A DNA stretch of 64,000 bases. It comes from an uncultured Dorea sp. (GTDB lineage: Bacteria; Bacillota; Clostridia; Lachnospirales; Lachnospiraceae). Within the stretch, counting starts at the first letter, position 1; each line of letters opens with the position of its first letter. Location of the stretch: NCBI GenBank assembly GCA_910584575.1, contig CAJUBG010000002.1:6051-70050 (forward strand), in the 5' to 3' direction. The notes under the pieces were generated by a model. That model was not told the DNA's origin, did not search any database, and saw only the letters and a program-made list of their open reading frames with translations. The translations under genes and the position numbers were made by a program. Below, piece by piece: positions 43,089 to 50,131 of this stretch.

Positions 43089-44148
43089 AGTAATAGACAG
43101 TCTTGGCAAATATATGGATATAGTTTCTGGAATAGCTCTGAACGAAACTGGAGAAAATATAGACAGTCCCAATGTACTTTGGTTTCGCGGGCAGTCCCAT
43201 GTAAACCATTCTTTGCTTCCAACTATGTATAGAAGTGGTCTTGAAGTCAAGAGGGTGAAGAATTGCGACTACTCCTTGATGCATTATGCAGAGGATGCCA
43301 GGACACAGCACTATAATGCAAAGAATTTTCATTTTTTTGCAAAAGAGCCTTCATCAAGAATAGAGTGGTTGGAAGTTATGCAGCATCATGGTGTTAAGAC
43401 AAGGGCTTTGGATTGGTCGGAATCTGCAATACATTCCCTGATGTTTGCTTTGGAGCCGTTTTTTGACAATTTAAAGTATAAAGATGATACGCGGGTGAAT
43501 ACGGTTCCGTGCGTGTGGGTTCTGGAACCAGGGAAATTGAACAAAAAGATATTTGACTGTATAAAGGATGATAATAATTTGCGCTCAAAGATATTTGAAG
43601 AGTTCAAAGATACTGCCAATGTAAAAGAGATAGAAAAAGTAGCTAAAGAATATGGAAATTTTGAGAGATATTGTGAGACAAGAGGAACAAGACACCTTGA
43701 CTATATTGTGAATCTAAGTAGTATTAATGATGAGATTTTAAGGGACGGCACAAGAATCGGGAAATTGTTGGAGAAGGGAAACGTCATTAATCCCTATTAC
43801 TATATGCTTGCAAGGATCTATTCTGATGGAATGATCATGAAAGAAACCAGGCTGCCTCCGTTAGCCGTGGTACATCCATATCATTCAGAAAGGATAAAAG
43901 CGCAGAAAGGTGTTTTCACGATTTTTCCATTTTACGAAAGGGAAGATGATGAGCGCTTTAAGTATTTGGGGGTTAATTTGGACGCAATGGAATATAATCC
44001 CGATGCAAGAGAGTGCCTTCACAAGATTATTGTGAGCAATCCCCAAAAAGTTGCAGGCGAATTAATGGCTAATGGAATAAATGTCAGCTGGCTATATCCG
44101 GAACTGCCCATAGTGGCGAATGAAATAGAATCTCATCGCATATTCTAG
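43078..44148 (+). CDS. FRG-domain protein
   Basis: This 356-residue protein has the FRG domain from its N terminus: VLWFRGQSHVNHSLLPTMYR (Phe36-Arg37-Gly38), then WLEVMQHHGVKTRALDWSESAIHSLMFAL with QHHG at 102-105 and LDW at 111-113, then QKGVFTIFPF, and an ending with GINVSWLYPELP. The domain is named after the Phe-Arg-Gly motif and has no established biochemical function; it is found in many strain-variable proteins. I choose the GTG at 43078, seven bases after AAGGA, giving an 11-bp overlap with the previous stop; ATGs at 43033 and 43051 have poorer ribosome sites. Co-translated with the HEXXH protein, hence likely one system. Confidence 0.8.
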   Translation: MESKVIDSLGKYMDIVSGIALNETGENIDSPNVLWFRGQSHVNHSLLPTMYRSGLEVKRVKNCDYSLMHYAEDARTQHYNAKNFHFFAKEPSSRIEWLEVMQHHGVKTRALDWSESAIHSLMFALEPFFDNLKYKDDTRVNTVPCVWVLEPGKLNKKIFDCIKDDNNLRSKIFEEFKDTANVKEIEKVAKEYGNFERYCETRGTRHLDYIVNLSSINDEILRDGTRIGKLLEKGNVINPYYYMLARIYSDGMIMKETRLPPLAVVHPYHSERIKAQKGVFTIFPFYEREDDERFKYLGVNLDAMEYNPDARECLHKIIVSNPQKVAGELMANGINVSWLYPELPIVANEIESHRIF

Positions 44149-44161
44149 TATGAGAAATAAC

Positions 44162-44189
44162 TTGCATTTTATGAGAAAAATGCTATAAT
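44162..44189 (+). promoter_or_regulatory. Promoter of the 57-residue ORF
   Basis: TTGCAT at 44162-44167, 16-bp spacer, TATAAT at 44184-44189 preceded by TGC (extended -10). Confidence 0.7.
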
Positions 44190-44236
44190 GGAAACAAAAA
44201 CTAACATTACGAAGGTTGCTTAAAGGAGGAAGAAGT

Positions 44237-44410
44237 GTGATCTGTAAAAAGAGAGTTATCGATGCATTTGACAAAGGAAGTAAAAAGAAATTAATGAAAT
44301 TACCGACAGAAACTGTCGAATACTACTCAAGAAAAGCTGGTTTCGGCTATGGCTTAGGGGAACTTGAAGCTAAAAGAGAGGTTTTCTCTGTCAAGAGGAA
44401 AGTCAATTGA
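44237..44410 (+). CDS. Small basic hypothetical protein (57 aa)
   Basis: This 57-residue protein is basic (many Lys and Arg) and begins ICKKRVIDAFDKGSKKKL; the second half has YYSRKAGFGYGLGELEAKRE. I do not recognise a family. A GTG start at 44237 is seven bases after AAAGGAGG. It has its own promoter and a strong terminator, so it is a single-gene transcript. It sits 88 bp after the FRG gene and could belong to that cassette or be independent. Confidence 0.6.
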   Translation: MICKKRVIDAFDKGSKKKLMKLPTETVEYYSRKAGFGYGLGELEAKREVFSVKRKVN

Positions 44411-44428
44411 TGTATCGATGCTTCCTTA

Positions 44429-44495
44429 TACAAGAGCAACAAATTATGGGATTAATCTCAATTAATTCTATAATTTGTTGCTCTTGTATTTTTTT
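44429..44495 (+). terminator. Strong Rho-independent terminator with 19-bp perfect stem
   Basis: The arm at 44429-44447 (TACAAGAGCAACAAATTAT) is exactly complementary to 44470-44488, followed by seven T residues. It closes the 57-residue ORF transcript, and marks the end of the accessory block. Confidence 0.95.
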
Positions 44496-44517
44496 GGAAA
44501 AGAGTGCGCTCTAATGT

Positions 44518-44546
44518 TAGACAAACCTCCCTGGGTATAGTATAAT
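44518..44546 (+). promoter_or_regulatory. Promoter of the nucleotidyltransferase-gtrA pair
   Basis: TAGACA at 44518-44523, 17-bp spacer, TATAAT at 44541-44546. Context GTTAGACA...TATAGTATAAT recurs at 46033-46061. Downstream, AACCCCTTGCGGGTT forms a small hairpin in the leader. Confidence 0.7.
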
Positions 44547-44640
44547 TAAAAAATATGCTAATATATGTCATGAACCCCTTGCGGGTTATGGCGGCTCATC
44601 TTAAAATTTAAGAAAAATATGGATAAAATGGAGAATGGAT

Positions 44641-45558
44641 ATGAAGAAAGTTACATTAGTTATCATGGCGGCAGGAATTGGCAGCAGGTTTGGCCAGGGA
44701 ATCAAGCAGTTGGCGCCTGTGGGGCCTGGCGGTGAGATTATCATGGATTACTCAATCTATGACGCGATGGAGGCAGGCTTCAACAAGGTAGTTTTCGTAA
44801 TCAGGAAGAATCTTGAGAAGGATTTCAAAGAGATTATCGGGAACCGGATTGAGAAGGTTGTGGAGGTGGGATACGCTTACCAGGAGTTGGAGGATATTCC
44901 GGAGGAATTTAAGGATAAATTAGAAGGAAGGACCAAGCCCTGGGGGACAGGGCAGGCGATTCTATGCTGTAAGGATGTAGTCCACGAGCCGTTCCTGGTG
45001 ATTAATGCAGACGATTATTACGGGAAGGAAGCGTACAAAGAAGCCTATGCCGAGCTGGTGAAGCCCCATGAGAGCACAGATATCAGTATGGTAGGCTTCC
45101 GTCTTGGGAATACCTTGAGCCAGAACGGAACTGTGACCAGGGGTGTATGCAAGGTAGATGATAGTCAGATGCTGCGGGAAATCGAAGAAACTTATGAGAT
45201 TGGTGGCAAGGATGGATATGCTGTGGCGGTAAAGAACGGCAGGGAGATTCGGTTAGAGCTGGATTCACCGGTTTCTATGAATATGTGGGGATTGCAGCCA
45301 GAGTTTTTTGATATTTTGGAAAACGGATTCGCAGATTTTTTAAGGAATGTGAACAAGGAGGACGCCAAGGCGGAGTATCTGCTGCCTGGTATCATCGGAC
45401 AGCTTCTGAAGGAAGGAAAAGCAAAGGTTAAGGTTTTACGGTCACATGACCAGTGGTTTGGAGTTACCTACCAGGAGGACAAGGCGGCGGTTGTAGAGGC
45501 GATTCAGGCTTTAATAGAGAAGGGAATCTATCCGGAGAGGCTGTTTGAGAAAAAATGA
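44641..45558 (+). CDS. Sugar-phosphate nucleotidyltransferase
   Basis: This 305-residue protein has the NTP-transferase signature (MAAGIGSRFGQGIKQL), then GGEIIMDYSIYDAMEAGFNKVVFVI, GTGQAILCCKDVV, a metal-binding INADDYYG and a C-terminal segment WFGVTYQEDKAAVVEAI. It is likely to form a nucleotide-sugar from a sugar phosphate for envelope polymers. It is not classical GalU by motif, so I give no symbol. I start at 44641 (GGAG seven bases upstream). The stop overlaps the gtrA start by 4 bp. Confidence 0.85.
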   Translation: MKKVTLVIMAAGIGSRFGQGIKQLAPVGPGGEIIMDYSIYDAMEAGFNKVVFVIRKNLEKDFKEIIGNRIEKVVEVGYAYQELEDIPEEFKDKLEGRTKPWGTGQAILCCKDVVHEPFLVINADDYYGKEAYKEAYAELVKPHESTDISMVGFRLGNTLSQNGTVTRGVCKVDDSQMLREIEETYEIGGKDGYAVAVKNGREIRLELDSPVSMNMWGLQPEFFDILENGFADFLRNVNKEDAKAEYLLPGIIGQLLKEGKAKVKVLRSHDQWFGVTYQEDKAAVVEAIQALIEKGIYPERLFEKK

Positions 45559-45944
45559 AAAAGCTGATAGAACAGATCATGAAGTTTGGAGTAGTGGGTT
45601 TTCTTTGCTTTGGGATTGACTATGGGTTGATGATACTTCTCACAGAAGCCTGTGGGATTAGTTATCTATTATCCTCTGGAATCTCATTTTCCGTGTCGGT
45701 GATTGTAAATTATATCTTAAGCCTTAAATTCGTGTTTGATACAGGGAAGGGGAATAATAAGATTGTTGAATTCCTGATTTTTATCATTCTCAGCATGATT
45801 GGGCTTGGGATTAACCAGGCGTTGATGTGGGTGTGCGTGGACAAGCTGCATGTGCATTATATGTTGTCCAAGATTGGGGTGACAGGAGTGGTAATGGTCT
45901 ATAATTTCGTTACCAGGAAGGTGATTTTGGAAAAATCAGAATGA
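45555..45944 (+). CDS. GtrA-like membrane protein
   Basis: This 129-residue protein has four membrane segments and the GtrA pattern (FGVVGFLCFGIDYGLMILL; SFSVSVIVNYILSLKFVF; a C-terminal VMVYNFVTRKVIL). GtrA-like proteins are thought to flip undecaprenyl-linked sugars or assist glycosyltransferases. The gene overlaps the nucleotidyltransferase stop by 4 bp, so the two are coupled. It fits the glycosylation theme of this region. Confidence 0.9.
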   Translation: MKKLIEQIMKFGVVGFLCFGIDYGLMILLTEACGISYLLSSGISFSVSVIVNYILSLKFVFDTGKGNNKIVEFLIFIILSMIGLGINQALMWVCVDKLHVHYMLSKIGVTGVVMVYNFVTRKVILEKSE

Positions 45945-46032
45945 GTTTATGCGATGGTAGAGGAATAAAGCATGTGTTCGTCTAGCAGATAAGGAAATTT
46001 ATCAACAAATGATATTTTTCTGTATTCGGAGT

Positions 46033-46061
46033 TAGACATTATGGAAGGCTTATAGTATAAT
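46033..46061 (+). promoter_or_regulatory. Promoter of the VTC-DUF4956 operon
   Basis: TAGACA at 46033-46038, 17-bp spacer, TATAAT at 46056-46061, 48 bp before the start codon. It is very similar to the promoter at 44518-44546. Confidence 0.75.
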
Positions 46062-46109
46062 GGATACGTTTAACAGGAAATTCATGGTAAGATACGAGGG
46101 ACGATAAAT

Positions 46110-46820
46110 ATGGCAGATATAGCTTTGTCAGTTTTCCGGAATGAAAAGAAATACATCCTGCCGTTTCGGAATGCATTATCAATCAGGGGAAAACTTGATG
46201 AAATACTGGCGCGTGACGGGCACTCAGAGACTTGGGGATATATGGTAAGAAGCCTCTATTTTGATTCAATCAATAATATAGATTATAAGACGAAGCTGGC
46301 AGGAGTGGAAAAGCGCAAGAAGATACGGCTTAGGATTTATTCGACGGCCTCGGAGAAGTGTAAACTTGAGATGAAGGCAAAGGACGGCGACCTGCAGCAT
46401 AAGGTCAGCCTATGGATATCCAGAGAAGATGCACAGGAATTGACGAAGCTCAACTATGGTGTATTGACGAAATATTTTGACGAAGCCCAGGATGCCGTAT
46501 TAATTTACACAACAATGGTGATGGGAGGCTACCGGCCTGTGGTGATGGTTGAATACGATAGGATTGCCTATACCTATCCGGCGTATGACACGCGGATTAC
46601 CATAGATATGAATGTGAGAAGCTCCGAAAGTAATCTGGACTTATTCAGTGAGAAGCCGTTATATACGGTACTTTTGCGGGAAGAAGCTGTTTTGGAGGTG
46701 AAATATAATCATAAACTGGTAAGGTTTATCTCAGATATATTAAGGCAGTATCATTTATTACAGTGTTCAGTAAGTAAATATTGCATGGGAAGAAAAGTTT
46801 TTTGTGATTTTGAATTTTAA
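46110..46820 (+). CDS. VTC-domain (polyphosphate polymerase-like) protein
   Basis: This 236-residue protein has the VTC catalytic tunnel pattern: FRNEKKYIL at the start, VRSLYFDSINNIDYKTKLAGVEKRKKIRLRIY, CKLEMKAKDG, VVMVEYDRIAY, and VLEVKYNHKL near the end. In yeast Vtc4 makes polyphosphate from ATP; bacterial relatives, often next to DUF4956 and CotH genes, have no settled role. No membrane segment is present. It begins the operon, 27 bp before the DUF4956 gene. Confidence 0.88.
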   Translation: MADIALSVFRNEKKYILPFRNALSIRGKLDEILARDGHSETWGYMVRSLYFDSINNIDYKTKLAGVEKRKKIRLRIYSTASEKCKLEMKAKDGDLQHKVSLWISREDAQELTKLNYGVLTKYFDEAQDAVLIYTTMVMGGYRPVVMVEYDRIAYTYPAYDTRITIDMNVRSSESNLDLFSEKPLYTVLLREEAVLEVKYNHKLVRFISDILRQYHLLQCSVSKYCMGRKVFCDFEF

Positions 46821-46846
46821 GGAACGTAAGAAGAAAAGGGATTGTT

Positions 46847-47521
46847 ATGGGGAAAGATGAGATTTTTAATTATTTTTATACGAACAGTGCAAATCTGGGT
46901 ATAAAAACTACAATTATTATTATGCTTGGCGGGCTGGTAATCGGCGCGTTTATTTATCTGACGTATTTTTTTACGTACAGGGGTGTGGCGTATAATGCCA
47001 GATTCAATGCTTCGCTTGTGGTTATCTTGTTGATTTGTGTGGTTATCATGCTGATGATTAGCAGTAATATTGTGATTTCCTTGGGTATGGTGGGCGCTCT
47101 GTCTATCGTGCGTTTCCGTACGGCGGTCAAGGACAGCCGGGATACGGTATTTATTTTCTGGTCGATAGCAGAGGGCCTGAGTGTTGGTTCTCAGAATTTT
47201 AAACTGGCTTTGGTGACAACGCTTTTTATTGGTATCGTAATTGCAGGCGTCAGTTTTATTCCTGGAGGAAGGAATAAATATCTGATGATTATACGAGGCG
47301 GAGAAGAACAGATTGATGTTGCCGGATTGATGAGAGAGATGCGGGAGGTAAGTTCTCATATTAAGCTGCGCTCGACAAATAAGGATGAGAACCATCAGGA
47401 GATGATTTTTGAGTTGAGGGTACGGGAGCAGTTGAAGCTGGATGATTTGGATGAGATTTTTGCCGTGGATGGTATCAAGGCGGTCAACTGGGTAGTGGAG
47501 ACAGGGGAGAACGTAGGATAA
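46847..47521 (+). CDS. DUF4956 membrane protein
   Basis: This 224-residue protein has four membrane segments within residues 20-145 and a C-terminal cytosolic domain of about 75 residues that looks ACT-like (IFELRVREQLKLDDLDEIFAVDGIKAVNWV). The core VSLGMVGALSIVRFRTAVKDSRDTVFIFWSIAEGLSVGSQ-type pattern marks DUF4956. The family regularly co-occurs with VTC and CotH genes and may couple membrane transport to polymer formation; this is inference. Ribosome site AAGGGATTGTT is weak. Confidence 0.87.
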   Translation: MGKDEIFNYFYTNSANLGIKTTIIIMLGGLVIGAFIYLTYFFTYRGVAYNARFNASLVVILLICVVIMLMISSNIVISLGMVGALSIVRFRTAVKDSRDTVFIFWSIAEGLSVGSQNFKLALVTTLFIGIVIAGVSFIPGGRNKYLMIIRGGEEQIDVAGLMREMREVSSHIKLRSTNKDENHQEMIFELRVREQLKLDDLDEIFAVDGIKAVNWVVETGENVG

Positions 47522-47595
47522 AATATTTTAATGATTTAGATAGAATGAGTGTATATTTCAATGTAGAAAAGTGAATGGTGAAAGGCTATAATTCT

Positions 47596-49188
47596 ATGGA
47601 AAAGTTAAAAAATGTATTAGAAAAAAGTATACAAATTGTATCGGTTATACTGTTTGCGTGGATTATTTTTTTGTTGATTTTTTGTGAAAATTTTGTGAAA
47701 TATGCATGTAAAAAAGAATTTATAATTTCTAATATTTGTATTTTAGTATTTTTCATAGGTCTTATACTACTATATCGTATCAAATTGAGAAAGAGGTATA
47801 TTTTAATTTCCAATTTGAAATATAGAAAAATTGTAAATATATGTACTATCATATTTTGGGGGATCCAAATATATATATGCTATAATATATTTTTTGTAAC
47901 AGGATGGGATTCAGGATCTTATATTGTTCCAGCAGCTCAAAGTTTGGCAGGGAATAGTGATTTAACAATATTCCATGATTATTTTGCGAAGTATCCAAAT
48001 AATCTATTAATGATTAATATATACTCTCTTATTCTGAAATTGAATAGTGTGGCTGGGGTTTTTGCCGATAGATACGAATTAATGTCAATTATTATCTGTA
48101 ATTGTGCTATATCTTCATTAACGTGTTTTCTTATATTTACTATTGGCAGCAGAATGGTTAAAGAAAAATATGCATTTATAGGATACATGATTTCTCTAAT
48201 TTTGATAGGAATGTCTCCATGGATGGTTATATGTTATTCAGATTCCTTTGTGCTTTTTGTACTCATTTTGATTATAAATATATATATGAATGATAAAATT
48301 CAACATACATTAAAATATGTTTTGATATTTGTTATGGGATATTTGGGGTATTGCATTAAACCACAAGTAATAATAGTAGTTATAGCAATTATAATAGTTG
48401 AAGCAATCAAGAGATTTGGAAAAAAAGATATAAAAGTATTGAAAATGGATGCTATTGCCATATGTATTAGTAGCATATTGATTGTAATATTGGCATCTTC
48501 TTTGCATGGTGTGTATGAGAGGGAAGGATTCGAAATTAATAGTGAAAAGAAAATGGGAATGACACATTTCTTTATGATGGGATTAAATCCAAATCAATTA
48601 GGAGTTTGGAGTGGGGAAGATGTTGAACTTTCATCCGATTGTAAAAATCAAAATGAAAGAACTAAGACAAATATAGAAATTTCAAAAGATAGATTGAAAA
48701 ATTATGGCATGACTGGTTATCTCAAATTATTATCTAAAAAAATGTTGACTAATTATAACGATGGTACTTTTGCTTGGGGAACTGAAGGTACTTTTTATGC
48801 AAGTGTCCCAGAGGATATAAATACATTTGTATCAGGGAAATTGAAAGAATTATTTTATGATAATGGCTCATATTTTTGGTTTTTTTCTTCAGTAGAGCAG
48901 TGTTTATGGATTTTAGTAATTTTGTTTAATGGATTAGAGTCTGTATTTGTGTTAGGTGATAAGAGTCGAGAAAGAGATTACGAATACTTAGTGATGATAT
49001 TGTCAATTATTGGTTTAACAGTATTTGAACTTTTGTTTGAAGCTAGAGCTAGGTATTTATATATATATGTGCCGGTGTATATACTTATAGCGTTATATGG
49101 AATTAGGGATATGGATGACAGGATAAAAAGTAAAGGGGAAATAAAGGATGAAGAAGCCTATCCTATATATTGTAATACCATGTTATAA
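47596..49188 (+). CDS. Polytopic membrane glycosyltransferase (GT39/ArnT-like)
   Basis: This 530-residue protein has about ten to twelve membrane segments. The first outside loop has FVTGWDSGSYIVPAAQ, the Asp-containing motif of GT-C enzymes, and HDYFAKYPNNLLMINIYSLIL. It likely transfers a sugar from a polyprenyl carrier. The DNA is far more AT-rich than the VTC and DUF4956 genes before it, a sign of recent gain. Start choice between 47575 and 47596 is open; I prefer 47596 (MEKLKNVLEKS), with GAAAGG upstream. The next GT2 gene starts 41 bp before the stop codon. Confidence 0.8.
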   Translation: MEKLKNVLEKSIQIVSVILFAWIIFLLIFCENFVKYACKKEFIISNICILVFFIGLILLYRIKLRKRYILISNLKYRKIVNICTIIFWGIQIYICYNIFFVTGWDSGSYIVPAAQSLAGNSDLTIFHDYFAKYPNNLLMINIYSLILKLNSVAGVFADRYELMSIIICNCAISSLTCFLIFTIGSRMVKEKYAFIGYMISLILIGMSPWMVICYSDSFVLFVLILIINIYMNDKIQHTLKYVLIFVMGYLGYCIKPQVIIVVIAIIIVEAIKRFGKKDIKVLKMDAIAICISSILIVILASSLHGVYEREGFEINSEKKMGMTHFFMMGLNPNQLGVWSGEDVELSSDCKNQNERTKTNIEISKDRLKNYGMTGYLKLLSKKMLTNYNDGTFAWGTEGTFYASVPEDINTFVSGKLKELFYDNGSYFWFFSSVEQCLWILVILFNGLESVFVLGDKSRERDYEYLVMILSIIGLTVFELLFEARARYLYIYVPVYILIALYGIRDMDDRIKSKGEIKDEEAYPIYCNTML

Positions 49189-50131
49189 TGAAGAAGAAGT
49201 ATTACCAATAACAAGTTTTCAGTTTTTAAAGAAGATAGAAGAATTAATATATAAAGGGCTGGTAGATGAAAAAAGTAGAATTTTGTTTGTTAATGATGCA
49301 AGTAGTGATGGTACGTGGAAGATTATTAAGAATTTGGTAGATACTAATAAATATTACTTAGGTATTTCTCAGAGCAAAAATCGAGGGCATCAAAATGCAG
49401 TTTTGGCAGGACTAATGGAGGCAAAGAATTGGGCAGACATAACAATTTCCATAGATTGTGATGGACAAGATGATATAGATGCGATGAATCAAATGGTAGA
49501 GGAGTACTTGAATGGATGCGAAATCGTATATGGAGTGAGGAACAAAAGGGATACAGATACTTTTTTTAAGAAATTTACAGCGGAAGGATTTTATAAATTA
49601 TTAAATGCTATGGGAGTAGAAGTCATATATAATCACGCGGATTATAGGTTGGTTTCTAGCAGAGTTTTGAAGGAGTTTGAAAACTTTAAAGAAGTTAATA
49701 TTTTTTTGCGAGGGATGTTTCCCTTAGTTGGATTTAAAAGTACAAGTGTGTATTATGAGCGTCACGAAAGAATTGCAGGTAGAAGCCATTATCCGATATC
49801 AAAGATGCTTGCACTAGCATTTGATGGAATAACAAGTTTGAGTATAAAACCTATTCGATTTATAACGGAAATGGGAATATTTATTTCTTTGTTAAGTTTT
49901 ATTGGAGTTTTGTGGTCAATAATCATGCACCTAATAGGACGGGGAGTAGTTGGGTGGGCCAGTACAGTATGTATTATTTGCTTTATTGGAGGGGTGCAAT
50001 TGGTAAGTATAGGAGTTATTGGGGAATATATTGGAAAGATATATTTGGAAGTTAAAGCACGTCCAAGATATATTATAAGCGAGAGAATTGGAGGACAGCA
50101 AGATAAAGAAGATGATGTCAAAGAAACATAG
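49148..50131 (+). CDS. GT2 family glycosyltransferase with membrane anchors (GtrB/DPM1-like)
   Basis: This 327-residue protein has a GT-A domain (IVIPCYNEEEVLP; FVNDASSDGTW; DxD in ISIDCDGQDDIDAM; HADYRLVSSRVL) and two C-terminal membrane segments (about residues 230-260 and 265-295). It would load a sugar onto undecaprenyl phosphate for the GT-C enzyme before it. It overlaps that gene by 41 bp and is AT-rich like it. It is a diverged relative of the GT2 at 27206. The CotH gene starts 20 bp before its stop codon. Confidence 0.9.
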   Translation: MKKPILYIVIPCYNEEEVLPITSFQFLKKIEELIYKGLVDEKSRILFVNDASSDGTWKIIKNLVDTNKYYLGISQSKNRGHQNAVLAGLMEAKNWADITISIDCDGQDDIDAMNQMVEEYLNGCEIVYGVRNKRDTDTFFKKFTAEGFYKLLNAMGVEVIYNHADYRLVSSRVLKEFENFKEVNIFLRGMFPLVGFKSTSVYYERHERIAGRSHYPISKMLALAFDGITSLSIKPIRFITEMGIFISLLSFIGVLWSIIMHLIGRGVVGWASTVCIICFIGGVQLVSIGVIGEYIGKIYLEVKARPRYIISERIGGQQDKEDDVKET

